NCBI RefSeq assembly: GCF_001905655.1
Contig: NZ_JMHT01000073.1
Location: forward strand, 94,029 to 158,028
Length of the DNA stretch: 64,000 nucleotides
Reading direction: 5' to 3'
Source of the DNA: Mycobacterium sp. ST-F2
GTDB taxonomy: Bacteria; Actinomycetota; Actinomycetes; Mycobacteriales; Mycobacteriaceae
The notes below the pieces were generated by a model. It was not told the origin of the DNA and ran no database searches. It saw nothing but the letters and a program-made list of their open reading frames with translations. Positions 24,298 to 32,144 of the stretch are shown in pieces. The number at the start of each line of letters is the position of its first letter. The stretch's first letter is position 1. The position numbers were made by a program, and so were the translations under genes.

Positions 24298-24969
24298 ATG
24301 AACGATCCTTTGGCCATCTTCCCGGCGCATCGCCAGCCAATGGTGATTCGGACACTGGTGTGTCGACGTGGCGTCGAGCGGGTCGAGATACCCGGCGTAC
24401 GTTCGATTTACCGCTCATCGGATGAAGTCCGAACGGTCATCGTTGAACTCAGCAAGAAGCCTTGCTTTGCGCCTCCATCTGGCGAGCCAGGTGACCGCCC
24501 GAGCCCTTTCAAGAACTCTTCCCGTCAGCGGCTTTATCAGGCCCTGATTGACGAGTTCGGTCCGATGTGTCAATCCTGTGGACAGCGGTACGGCCACGTG
24601 GTCGACCACGATCACTTCTCGGGATTGGTTCGCGGACTACTGTGCCGCGTATGCAACACCTGGGTTGATACCTGTGTGCACGCCGATTCAGCGATCTGCC
24701 AGTATGCGTCGTACTTGAACGCACCGCCCGCTGAGAAGTTGGGACTTCAATACCCTGCAGGTCATCGACAACGGGCGATGGACGAAGTTCGCCGCGCAAT
24801 CCTTGGATTCGATGTACTTGACCCAAGAACCTGGCCGTCGACTGAGCCGGTCGATTGGTCTTGGCCCGCTCCCGATAGCGCGAGCCTCAGCGAGGTGGCT
24901 TCCAGATGGTGGAGCGGACACCCTGGTGCGTCGGCGCCAAGGCGGATTCCGCGGGCGGCGGTGGAATGA
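24298..24969 (+). CDS. HNH endonuclease, recombination endonuclease VII type
   Basis: 223 residues. The core near residues 90-122 reads MCQSCGQRYGHVVDHDH, then GLVRGLLCRVCN: two CxxC pairs for a structural zinc, with the HVVDHDH and terminal N of the beta-beta-alpha metal nuclease. This is the pattern of phage T4 endonuclease VII-like proteins, which resolve branched DNA, and of related HNH enzymes in actinobacterial elements. Its stop overlaps the start of the FtsK-type ATPase, so it probably acts in transfer or in resolving replication intermediates. Confidence 0.82.
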   Translation: MNDPLAIFPAHRQPMVIRTLVCRRGVERVEIPGVRSIYRSSDEVRTVIVELSKKPCFAPPSGEPGDRPSPFKNSSRQRLYQALIDEFGPMCQSCGQRYGHVVDHDHFSGLVRGLLCRVCNTWVDTCVHADSAICQYASYLNAPPAEKLGLQYPAGHRQRAMDEVRRAILGFDVLDPRTWPSTEPVDWSWPAPDSASLSEVASRWWSGHPGASAPRRIPRAAVE

Positions 24970-26459
24970 TGAGTGTGGTCCGCATCGCGATGTGCTGCGC
25001 AGCAGCAGCATTCATGTTCTGGGCTGTGTCGATGTCGGGGTATGGAACGCTGTTGGTCTGGATCGTGTCCGTTGTGGCACTTTCCGCTGCAACGGGTTAC
25101 GGGATCTTCCGCGTGCAACGTCGCCGCTGCTGGTCGAAGTATGGACCCGATCTGCGGTTCGCAATGTCGGTGCTAACAAGTCGCCGCAAGTGGGCGGACG
25201 TCGCAGAAATTCTTGACCTCTCGGTTGACGCGGACCTACGTCGACCGCCGGTAACACGTGCAGTGGGCCTCGGCCGCGGGGAGCGGAAGGCAGTTCGATA
25301 CATCCCCAAAATCACCGCAGTGAGGTGTGCGCCCTATGGCATGGCTGTGGCGGTGCTGGGTGCTCCCGGACAGAGCCTGGAGGGCTGGCAAAGACACTCG
25401 GGACAGCTCAAGTCCGCGTTGCGAGTGCCGGAAGTGACTGTCACAGAGCCGAGGGCGGGAGTATTCGAACTTGCACTTCGTGTGCGTGATCCACTCGCCG
25501 CGGCGATTGTTCTGCAATCACCGCTGAGGGCGGAAGGCTGGGAGATTCCCCTGGGCGTCGATGAGTACGGAGCACCTGTACGCGGCTCTTTTCGCAACGT
25601 GAGTGGACTCGTCGTCGGAGGTGTGCCCGGTGGCGGTAAGAGTGCGTGGCTGGCGTTTGCAATGGCTTCGCTGGCTCATCGCGACGACGTTCAGTGGCTG
25701 CTGATCGACGGCAAGCAAGGCTACGACCTGGAAGCGTTGTCGCCGCGCGCGTATCGGTACATCAGCGGTGAAGCTGCGGGCGACGTGGAGGTAGTGAGGG
25801 ACGCACTCCAAGACGTGCAGACACTGATGCGGGAACGTTTGAGGTACTCGCGCGATCTATACGGACACCCGAACCTCTGGTCGACCAGTCCATCTCGTCT
25901 GCATCCGGCGGTCGTGGTCGTAATTGACGAGTGCCAGACGTATCTCGACCCGAAGTCGTTCTCAACGAAGGAGACGAAAGCTGCTGGTGCGGAGATTGAC
26001 TCGATAGTGCGAGACCTCGTGAAACGTGGAAGATCGGCCGGAATCGTAGTCATTCTGAGCACGCAGCGCCCGACTGCGGACAGTATTCCGACCAGCACGC
26101 GTGACAACTGCGGATTACGCGTCTGCTTCTCCGTTCGGACGCGAGAGGCGGCAGCGGCAGTACTTGGCGAGTTCTCGACAGAAACTTCGGTGAATCCCAT
26201 CGGTGCACCAACCGGCGTCGGTGTCAGTTCCGTTGCCGGTAGAGAAGTTCGGTTTCGTAGCCCGTTCGTGCCCGAGCATGTGATCCGCGGGCATATCGAA
26301 TCGACCGCGGTTCTCGCTGCGAATCCGCTCGACCTCCTGTGCGGCGCGTTGATGGATAGCGTGTCTCGGGACGGCGAAGGGTGCGACGACACAACCATTA
26401 GCCATACAGACAGCTCGGACACAAGCCGGCCTCGGCCGGCGCGTGAGCCTCTGACGTGA
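24966..26459 (+). CDS. FtsK/SpoIIIE-type DNA translocase (TraSA/TraB-like transfer protein)
   Basis: 497 residues from ATG 24966. Two N-terminal membrane helices (about 5-45) anchor it. The ATPase domain has Walker A VPGGGKSAW (bases about 25620-25650), Walker B VVVVIDECQTYLD (about 25915-25950) and a later STQRPTADSIPTSTRDNCG motif typical of FtsK/TraB translocases. In AICEs such a hexameric pump moves double-stranded DNA to the recipient without a relaxase. It overlaps the endonuclease gene by 4 bases and is followed 10 bases later by the excisionase gene. Confidence 0.9.
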   Translation: MMSVVRIAMCCAAAAFMFWAVSMSGYGTLLVWIVSVVALSAATGYGIFRVQRRRCWSKYGPDLRFAMSVLTSRRKWADVAEILDLSVDADLRRPPVTRAVGLGRGERKAVRYIPKITAVRCAPYGMAVAVLGAPGQSLEGWQRHSGQLKSALRVPEVTVTEPRAGVFELALRVRDPLAAAIVLQSPLRAEGWEIPLGVDEYGAPVRGSFRNVSGLVVGGVPGGGKSAWLAFAMASLAHRDDVQWLLIDGKQGYDLEALSPRAYRYISGEAAGDVEVVRDALQDVQTLMRERLRYSRDLYGHPNLWSTSPSRLHPAVVVVIDECQTYLDPKSFSTKETKAAGAEIDSIVRDLVKRGRSAGIVVILSTQRPTADSIPTSTRDNCGLRVCFSVRTREAAAAVLGEFSTETSVNPIGAPTGVGVSSVAGREVRFRSPFVPEHVIRGHIESTAVLAANPLDLLCGALMDSVSRDGEGCDDTTISHTDSSDTSRPRPAREPLT

Positions 26460-26469
26460 GGAAGACGTG

Positions 26470-26700
26470 ATGCGAGACGACGTGAAAAGCCGCCCCGGTG
26501 CACAGGGCAATTCGAACGACGAGCTGCTGAAGATCGACCAGGTGGCGAGTCTGTTGAAGGTGTCTGTCGGATGTATCAGGGCCTGGCGGCTCAGGGGCGA
26601 GGGGCCGCCCGCGATCCGGATCGGTGCAGCCCTGCGCTGGGATCCAGTCGAGGTCTTTGACTGGCTCGACGGGCGGCGCGAGTCGCGCCTGGAGGTGTAG
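26470..26700 (+). CDS. Excisionase-type winged helix-turn-helix protein (Xis)
   Basis: 76 residues with the helix_turn_helix_17/MerR-like excisionase fold: LLKIDQVASLLKVSVGCIRA, RLRGEGPPAIRIGAALRW, then DPVEVFDWLDGRR. Such proteins bend DNA at attL and attR to favour excision. ATG 26470 follows GAGGAAG; an in-frame GTG is one codon upstream. The integrase gene starts 3 bases after the stop, the normal xis-int order of AICEs. Confidence 0.88.
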   Translation: MRDDVKSRPGAQGNSNDELLKIDQVASLLKVSVGCIRAWRLRGEGPPAIRIGAALRWDPVEVFDWLDGRRESRLEV

Positions 26701-26703
26701 CGA

Positions 26704-28077
26704 GTGATCGAGGCGAGGACTGGCCCGAATGGGTCCCGCGTGTATCGGGCTCGGGTGTACTACCGCGGACGCTACGTCGCCTCGCGGACCTTCTCCCGTA
26801 AGCGGGACGCGCAGGAGTGGGAACGCAAGCAGGTCGACACGTTGAAGACCGGAGCGTGGGCCGACCCGAAGGCAGGGGAGAAGCCGGTCCGCGAATGGTG
26901 CGAAATCTGGTTGGCTGCGCAACCGGCGAGGGCGGCGGCAACGGAGCGGAAGATCCGCGGTGTAGTGACGAAGCAAATCGCCGGCACCTTCGGCAGACGA
27001 CCTTTGGTCTCGGTGCGTCCGTCAGAAGTACAGGCTTGGGCGGCCGACATCTCACGGAAGCAATCCGCCGCGACTGCTCGCCACTCGCTCGGCGTCCTGC
27101 GGAGAGTGTTCGACCACGCGGTGCGCGATGGTGCCATCCACCGCAACCCTGCCGCCGGCATACGGCTCCCGAAGGTCCAAGGCAACGACCCGCGCCCGCT
27201 GACTCACGACGAACTATGGCGGCTGGCCGATCACCTCAACGAGTTGCGCGACCGTGTACTGGTGCTCGTCGCCGGATATTGCGGCCTGCGGTGGGGTGAG
27301 TTGGCCGCGCTGCGGTGGAGCGACGTCGACCTTCGGAACAAGGTGTTGCGTATCTCCCGTGCTTACTCGGAGGAGGCGCCCCGCGGTGAGATGTCGCCAG
27401 TGAAGGACCACCAAGCGCGGACGGTACCAATTCCAGGGGTCGTGTCGGACGAACTCGCTATGTTGTCGGCATCCCAGAAATCTGATGGTCTCGTATTTCC
27501 CTCCGCAAGTAAGACACCGCTTCGCAACCGAAACTTCCGGCGTGACGTCTTCGACAACGCTGTCGACGCCCTGGACCTCGACATCACCCCGCACAACTTG
27601 CGCGATACGGCCGCCTCCCTGGCAATCCAAGCGGGTGCCTCCGTTGTGGCTGTGGCCCGATTGCTCGGCCACGAGTCCGCTGCAACGACCCTGAACCACT
27701 ACGCCGGCCTGTTCCCTTCTGACCTCGACGACGTTGCGCAGCGGCTCGATGCAGCTGCGCGACGGGTTCAGCAAGGAGACAGCCGGGACGACGATGGGCA
27801 GATGGATCAGGAGCGCCGCTGGATTCCGGCGAATGAGGCCGCTGAAATTTTGAACAGCACGCCGGTCGACGATGGGCTCCATGAGGACATCTACGGTCCA
27901 GCGGAACCGGGGGACAGCGGTGAGGCGTCGGGTGAGACCGACTACTTGTTGAGGTCACCCGAGAATGCGCGACGCCTGTTGGAGGCCGTGGCGCGTGACA
28001 AACCCAGTCAGCCGGCACCATCCGATGCCAGCGAAGCACCGACCAAGCACCGACCAGAGGGGAGCGACGGGCAGTAG
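26704..28077 (+). CDS. Tyrosine site-specific integrase
   Basis: 457 residues. The N-terminus (YRARVYYRGRYVASRTFSRK) is an arm-binding domain, followed by a SAM-like core-binding domain (about 60-150). The catalytic residues are visible: Arg in GLRWGELAALRWSD, HxxR in HNLRDTAAS, His in LLGHES and Tyr in TTLNHYAGLF. About 80 extra acidic, disordered residues follow the domain. GTG 26704 follows GGAGG about 8 bases upstream. The gene ends 39 bases before the right att repeat, so it almost certainly drives integration into the tRNA-Arg gene. Confidence 0.95.
   Translation: MIEARTGPNGSRVYRARVYYRGRYVASRTFSRKRDAQEWERKQVDTLKTGAWADPKAGEKPVREWCEIWLAAQPARAAATERKIRGVVTKQIAGTFGRRPLVSVRPSEVQAWAADISRKQSAATARHSLGVLRRVFDHAVRDGAIHRNPAAGIRLPKVQGNDPRPLTHDELWRLADHLNELRDRVLVLVAGYCGLRWGELAALRWSDVDLRNKVLRISRAYSEEAPRGEMSPVKDHQARTVPIPGVVSDELAMLSASQKSDGLVFPSASKTPLRNRNFRRDVFDNAVDALDLDITPHNLRDTAASLAIQAGASVVAVARLLGHESAATTLNHYAGLFPSDLDDVAQRLDAAARRVQQGDSRDDDGQMDQERRWIPANEAAEILNSTPVDDGLHEDIYGPAEPGDSGEASGETDYLLRSPENARRLLEAVARDKPSQPAPSDASEAPTKHRPEGSDGQ
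28037..28056. repeat. Tandem 10-mer repeat near right att site (possible integrase arm site)
   Basis: CACCGACCAA followed by GCACCGACCA, 19 of 20 identical to 10377-10396, inside the 3' end of the integrase gene and 60 bases from the right core. A 9-base inverted match (CGCTGATCT at 28098-28106 versus AGATCAGCG at 10398-10406) accompanies both copies. Confidence 0.5.
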
Positions 28078-28116
28078 GGCAGCTGCCCGGAAACATGCGC
28101 TGATCTGCAAAAACAC

Positions 28117-28166
28117 AAAGTGCCCCCGGCAGGATTCGAACCTGCGACACCGGCTTTAGGAGAGCC
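28117..28166. repeat. Right attachment-site repeat (att core within the tRNA gene)
   Basis: Fifty bases identical to 10234-10283, covering the 3' end through the anticodon arm of the tRNA-Arg gene. Insertion leaves the tRNA intact on this side. Confidence 0.93.
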
Positions 28167-28193
28167 GTGCTCTATCCCCTGAGCTACGGGGGC
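28121..28193 (-). tRNA. tRNA-Arg (anticodon CCT)
   Basis: 73 bases. On the minus strand the acceptor stem GCCCCCG pairs with CGGGGGC, discriminator A; the D arm carries GCTCAGGGGATAGAGC, the anticodon loop is CTCCTAA (anticodon CCU, reading AGG), and the T arm has GGTTCGAATCC. CCA is not encoded. The 3' part doubles as the attachment site of the element. Confidence 0.95.
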
Positions 28194-28308
28194 GGGGACG
28201 CCTCATGGTAATCGGCAATCGGCCGACTGACGGTATCGGGGCGGCGCGGGTGCCTGGATCGTCTGCTACATCTCATGTGCTGACCGCATGCCCACCACGG
28301 CGAGTGCC

Positions 28309-29259
28309 TCATCGCAATAGAGCATGGACTGCCTGCAATTGCCGCAGTTGCTCGGTGAAACCGTCGGGGCCGAGGACGCCGATCCGACACACCAGGTGCC
28401 GCGCACCGGCATCGATGAAGCTCGCCAACTGGGCGGCGACGGTGTCGGTCGTCCCCGCCGCGTAAGTCTGGATCTGCTCGAGGACAGCAATGCCGGCCCC
28501 GTAGGTGTTGGTGGCGAAATGATCCAGCGCGGCCCGGCCACCGTCGGCGTCGTCGGTGACCAGCACGGTGACAAACAGCGCGGGCGTGACGGCGTCGGCG
28601 GCACGGTCGGCGCTCTGCGCCGCGGCCCGAACCTCAGCCAGACCTGACCGATATACCTGCGGCGTCGGCGGATACGGCAGCCAGCCGTCGTACAGTCGGC
28701 CAGTGCGGGCCCGGGCACCGCTGGTATCGGCGGCGAGCCACACGGGCGGGCCTGACTCGCTGAATGGCGTGATGCCGGCCGGGATGTCGTCGAGCTGCAG
28801 CACTGAACCGTGAAATGAACTGGTTTCCTTGCAATTCCAGAGCTGACGCCATAAGGCGACGGTGTCGTCGAGGCGTGCGAAACGCCGCTGCCAGGGCACC
28901 TCCGAGGCCGCATACTCCCTCTCGGACACTCCAGGAAAACCCGCGCCCACCGCCACAGTCAGGCGTCCGCCCGACAGCCGGTCGATGGACGCGAGTACCT
29001 GCGCCGTCTGCACAGGCCGGCGCAGCACCGGCTGCAACGCCGCGGTACCCAGCGTGATCCGGTCGGTGACAGCCGCGGCCGCCGACAGAAACGTCAGCGC
29101 TTCGATCCGTGGGCGCACCAGCGAATCGTTGGCCCACAGCGAATCAAATCCCAAATCCTCGACGGCCCTTGCCATCTCGAGGAGCTCGCGGAGATCGGTA
29201 CTGGCCCACGGTTCGGCGGCCAGGGGTGGCATGACACCAAGACGGATTGACTGATCCAT
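28309..29259 (-). CDS. LLM-class (luciferase-like) flavin/F420-dependent oxidoreductase
   Basis: 316 residues with the luciferase-like TIM barrel: EDLGFDSLWANDS near the N-terminus, TDRITLGTAALQPVLRRPVQ and SGGRLTVAVGAGFPG. These enzymes use FMNH2 or, often in mycobacteria, F420H2 to reduce or oxidise organic substrates. No specific reaction can be assigned. Start ATG 29259. It diverges from the XRE regulator at 29344, which may control it. Confidence 0.88.
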   Translation of the reverse strand: MDQSIRLGVMPPLAAEPWASTDLRELLEMARAVEDLGFDSLWANDSLVRPRIEALTFLSAAAAVTDRITLGTAALQPVLRRPVQTAQVLASIDRLSGGRLTVAVGAGFPGVSEREYAASEVPWQRRFARLDDTVALWRQLWNCKETSSFHGSVLQLDDIPAGITPFSESGPPVWLAADTSGARARTGRLYDGWLPYPPTPQVYRSGLAEVRAAAQSADRAADAVTPALFVTVLVTDDADGGRAALDHFATNTYGAGIAVLEQIQTYAAGTTDTVAAQLASFIDAGARHLVCRIGVLGPDGFTEQLRQLQAVHALLR

Positions 29260-29293
29260 GCCACGAGCGTCGCGTCAGCGTCGCTGCGCGACA

Positions 29294-29309
29294 ATTCCCC
29301 GCAGGGAAT
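29294..29309. promoter_or_regulatory. Dyad between LLM oxidoreductase and XRE regulator genes
   Basis: ATTCCC (29294-29299) and GGGAAT (29304-29309) with a 4-base centre, in the 84-base divergent intergenic region. It is a candidate operator for the XRE regulator. Confidence 0.5.
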
Positions 29310-29343
29310 AGCGGTCAGCACCGCAATTGGGTTGACTGGTCGC

Positions 29344-30162
29344 ATGACCGCTTCCGCGCTCGGTGACTTCGGTACGACGCTGCGACAGTGGCGCAATCTT
29401 CGTCGGCTCAGCCAGATAGACCTCGCGATCGATGCCGGCACCACCCAGCGACACCTGAGTTTCCTGGAGCAGGGACGTTCAGCGCCCGGGCGCGACATCG
29501 TCAGCCGACTGGCCGACTCGCTGAAACTGACGCTGCGGCAACGCAATGCGCTGCTGTCGGTGGCCGGCTTCGCGCCGTCGCATCCGGAGTCACCGCCTGA
29601 CGCGCCGCTGCTCGAACCGGTGCGCAAGGCACTTCAGCATGTTCTCGACGGCCACTTGCCGTACCCGGCCCTGGTCATGAACGGCTTTGGCGAGCTGGTC
29701 GCCAACAACAGCGCGTTCGGCCTGCTGACCGACGAGGTCGCGGACTGGTTGCTCGAACCGCCGGTGAACGTTTTGCGGGTTGCCTTGCATCCCGAGGGCA
29801 TGGCACCACGGATCGTGAATCTCGACGATTGGCGGCGCCACATCCTGCACGCACTCCGCGAGCGCGGCCCGCACCCGCGAATCGACGCGCTGATCGCGGA
29901 ACTGGAGAGCTACGGCGTGCCCGCGCCGGGCAGTCAGCCAGTCGAATCTCTCGGCTTCGCGGTGCCACTGCACCTGTCCTCGCCTGACGGTGACGTGCGG
30001 CTCATCGCGACCATCGCGACGTTTGTGACCGCGCTCGATGTCACGGTGTCGGAACTGCGCCTGGAAGCATTTCTGCCAGCCGATGCGCAAACCGCTGCCA
30101 TCCTCGCGCGCCGCAATGAAGACCGACGTCCCGCTGAAAACATTGTTGCAGAACATGTTTGA
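29344..30162 (+). CDS. XRE-family regulator with MmyB-like ligand-binding domain
   Basis: 272 residues. The helix-turn-helix (about 10-65) has LRQWRNLRRLSQIDLAIDAG and TQRHLSFLEQGRSAPGRD. The C-terminal part (about 95-260) is the PAS-like MmyB domain (LVMNGFGELVANNSAFGLL, then VLRVALHPEGMAPRIVNLDD), which binds fatty-acid-type ligands in studied members. ATG 29344. It likely regulates the divergent oxidoreductase gene. Confidence 0.88.
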   Translation: MTASALGDFGTTLRQWRNLRRLSQIDLAIDAGTTQRHLSFLEQGRSAPGRDIVSRLADSLKLTLRQRNALLSVAGFAPSHPESPPDAPLLEPVRKALQHVLDGHLPYPALVMNGFGELVANNSAFGLLTDEVADWLLEPPVNVLRVALHPEGMAPRIVNLDDWRRHILHALRERGPHPRIDALIAELESYGVPAPGSQPVESLGFAVPLHLSSPDGDVRLIATIATFVTALDVTVSELRLEAFLPADAQTAAILARRNEDRRPAENIVAEHV

Positions 30163-30258
30163 CCGAGTCTTCGGGGTCAGGTCAGGTCAAATCGGCGCCG
30201 CCGGCGCGGCGTGCAGTGAGTCGGTGACCTATCGGTGGCATCGGGATTCTGATGTCGG

Positions 30259-30960
30259 TCACGGTGCCGCGTGTGCGGACGGTGCTGTCTGACTGTGCGA
30301 CGCGGTGTCGGGTGCGCCGAGTTGATCTGCGACGGCGACAACCAGGCCGCCGAGCATGAAGGCCGTGATCGCCGCGGCCAGCGTCGGCGTACTGAGGCTG
30401 GGGATGAATCGCCGGGCTCCCGCGATGTCGGGACCGCCGCCCCCGTGGTACTTGTGCGTCAGTGCGTGGCCTTTGCCTTTTTGCAGCAGGTACCGGTTCA
30501 CCGGGTAGGCGGCGAAGAAGGCGACAGTCAGCGCGATCATCATGCCGATCCAGAAGATCGGGTTGACCAGGCCGGCGTTCATCGCGCCCGGGATCACCGC
30601 CATGACCAGGTTGTCGACGACCTCCATGGTCGCGATCGAGAGGGTGTCGGCGGCCAGCACCACGCTGAGCGCCGTGCCGATCGCCAGGCCGGCCTTCAGC
30701 AGCGGCAGCGTCGAGAGGGTGTAGCCGAAGATGAAGGCCAGCGCGATGGCCAGGGCGATGGTGGCCAGGTTCGTCAATCCAAGGGCCGTGCCGATGATCA
30801 GACCGACGATCTCACCGATGGCGCAGCCGGTGAGGCAGTGCAGCGTCGCACTGACCGCCATCGCGTTGATGTCGGCGCCGTGGTGCGCATGATCCATGTG
30901 AGAGCTGTGGTCATGTTCGGCGTGGTGGTTGCCGTGGTGGTCGTGGGACTCGCTGGCCAT
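30259..30960 (-). CDS. DUF4396 membrane protein with His-rich N-terminus
   Basis: 233 residues. The first 30 carry at least 12 His (HDHHGNHHAEHDHSSHMDHA), a likely metal-binding segment. Five or six membrane helices follow (LHCLTGCAIGEIVGLIIG onward) with the FWIGMMIALTVAFFAAYPVN stretch typical of DUF4396. ATG 30960 is preceded by AGGAA; ATG 30975 is also in frame. A perfect CsoR-type dyad lies 49 bases upstream. A role in copper handling is suggested by the operator and the His tail, but transport has not been shown for this family. Confidence 0.8.
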   Translation of the reverse strand: MASESHDHHGNHHAEHDHSSHMDHAHHGADINAMAVSATLHCLTGCAIGEIVGLIIGTALGLTNLATIALAIALAFIFGYTLSTLPLLKAGLAIGTALSVVLAADTLSIATMEVVDNLVMAVIPGAMNAGLVNPIFWIGMMIALTVAFFAAYPVNRYLLQKGKGHALTHKYHGGGGPDIAGARRFIPSLSTPTLAAAITAFMLGGLVVAVADQLGAPDTASHSQTAPSAHAAP

Positions 30961-31008
30961 GGTGTCGTTCCTCATCGTCTCGATCGCGGTATCGGAGTCG
31001 AGACCACC

Positions 31009-31025
31009 ATACCCCCAGGGGGTAT
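31009..31025. promoter_or_regulatory. CsoR-type copper-responsive operator upstream of the DUF4396 gene
   Basis: A 17-base perfect palindrome: ATACCCCC, central A, GGGGGTAT. This G-tract dyad is the recognition type of CsoR/RicR family copper repressors (sulfide- and formaldehyde-sensing relatives bind similar sites). It overlaps no gene and lies in the promoter position of the minus-strand DUF4396 gene. Confidence 0.75.
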
Positions 31026-31031
31026 ATATGG

Positions 31032-31997
31032 CTAGGCTGTGGAGGTGACGGTGCCGCCCTCGGCCTCGGCGCGGTTGGCCGCAAGTTGCGCGCGCGAGTA
31101 GTGGGTGCGCCAGCCGGGTTGTCCGAAGCGTCGGCGCACTGCGAAGTAGGCGGGCCCGAACTGTCCCGCGACCGGGATGGGGATCGCCCGCCAGATGGCG
31201 GCGTGGATGCGGCGCTCCAAGCGGTCGACTGCGGTCGTCCGCAGGCCCAGGCCAGCGTGGAACTTCTCCGGGACGCCGGCGAGTACCCCGACGCGGACGG
31301 TGCGCGTCACCGGCAGTGACAGCAGTCGCCACAGCGACATCGGGACCAGGTCCCAGCCGCGCGGCTTCGCGAGGTTCAGCGCATGGTCGACGATGAACTG
31401 CACCTGGGGATTGACTTCGAGGGTGTCGTCGACGATGGGTTGCCAGTAGTCGCAGAAGCCGGCATAGGTCTCCGGTAGGGCGCGGACGCCGTAACGGATG
31501 CCGACCTCCTTGAGTGCGCGGTAGGCCTGTTCGCGTTCGTCGTCGTTGGCGAACAGTCCGAACTCGTCGGCGATGTCGAGGACGCCTTTGAGGATGGATC
31601 CCCAGGTCCAGTTCCAGACGTCCTTGTTCCACGCGTGATACGGGCTGCCGTCGGGCATGGATCCAGAGATGGGGCGGTGCAGTTCGTACAGGCCGTGGGC
31701 GACCTCATCGGCTTCCGGCCCGGCGAACACGATGCCCATCACCATCTCGTAGGTGCTGATCAGACGGCGGCTCGCTGCCTGCAAGGTCGGGAGGTCCTCA
31801 GTGCCGTTGAGCGCGCGGTCCTTCTCGCTGAGGACATGGGCGATCTTCGGGTGCAGCGTCGGCATGATCAGTGCCGGCACGTTGGCGTACAGCAGCACCA
31901 GTGGATGGCCGACGACGTGGCGTCCCAGTGAGCCTTCGGCCAATGGGTCGGCCGTTGAGGCCGCGGGGCGCGCGGTGGATGCGGGGGTGGATGTCAT
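31032..31997 (-). CDS. MpaB-family oxygenase (DUF2236, latex-clearing-protein-like)
   Basis: 321 residues with the DUF2236 pattern: GHPLVLLYANVPALIMPTLHP, a RRLISTYEMVMGIVFAG segment, LYELHRPISGSM and AWNKDVWNWTW, and YAGFCDYWQPIVDD later. Characterised relatives are haem-b oxygenases (rubber-cleaving Lcp, MpaB); conserved His and Arg in the helical bundle hold the haem. The substrate is unknown. ATG 31997. A tetR gene on the same strand lies 147 bases upstream, and a dyad sits between them. Confidence 0.82.
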   Translation of the reverse strand: MTSTPASTARPAASTADPLAEGSLGRHVVGHPLVLLYANVPALIMPTLHPKIAHVLSEKDRALNGTEDLPTLQAASRRLISTYEMVMGIVFAGPEADEVAHGLYELHRPISGSMPDGSPYHAWNKDVWNWTWGSILKGVLDIADEFGLFANDDEREQAYRALKEVGIRYGVRALPETYAGFCDYWQPIVDDTLEVNPQVQFIVDHALNLAKPRGWDLVPMSLWRLLSLPVTRTVRVGVLAGVPEKFHAGLGLRTTAVDRLERRIHAAIWRAIPIPVAGQFGPAYFAVRRRFGQPGWRTHYSRAQLAANRAEAEGGTVTSTA

Positions 31998-32028
31998 TGC
32001 ACAGACTCCCTTGTCGGCGTCGAGTATA

Positions 32029-32048
32029 GAGAAAACGGTCGTCTTCTC
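32029..32048. promoter_or_regulatory. Imperfect dyad upstream of the MpaB-like gene
   Basis: GAGAAAAC (32029-32036), GGTC, GTCTTCTC (32041-32048): half sites differ at one position. It lies 32 bases before the MpaB-like start and downstream of tetR, where a TetR operator would be expected. Confidence 0.45.
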
Positions 32049-32144
32049 AACTGGGTGGACGCTAACACGACGCCGCGCAGTAGGCCAGTTCTGCCGTGAC
32101 GCGCGGCTGTCAAAAAGGGGCTTGACGTGCGGTGATATCCCTTG

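Larger units (their letters stand above)
10234..28166. mobile_element. Integrated AICE-like element, about 17.9 kb, in a tRNA-Arg(CCU) gene
   Basis: Bounded by 50-bp identical direct repeats (10234-10283 and 28117-28166) that coincide with the 3' part of the tRNA gene at 28121-28193. Inside, in order, are small overlapping genes, an HUH replication initiator, cargo block one (12927-16729), cargo block two (17069-21593), two unknown minus-strand genes, a transfer block with an endonuclease VII-like protein and an FtsK/TraSA-type ATPase, then excisionase and integrase next to the right repeat. This set, with no relaxase, type IV secretion or phage structural gene, defines AICEs such as pSAM2, and the size fits. 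Parts have lower GC than the flanks: the 60 bases from 16381 are 32/60 G+C. Confidence 0.9.

Noticed and set aside
10234..28166. The element as a prophage
   Set aside because: No terminase, portal, capsid, tail or lysis gene. The HUH replication initiator and FtsK-type translocase fit an AICE, although the integrase and endonuclease VII-like protein also occur in phages.
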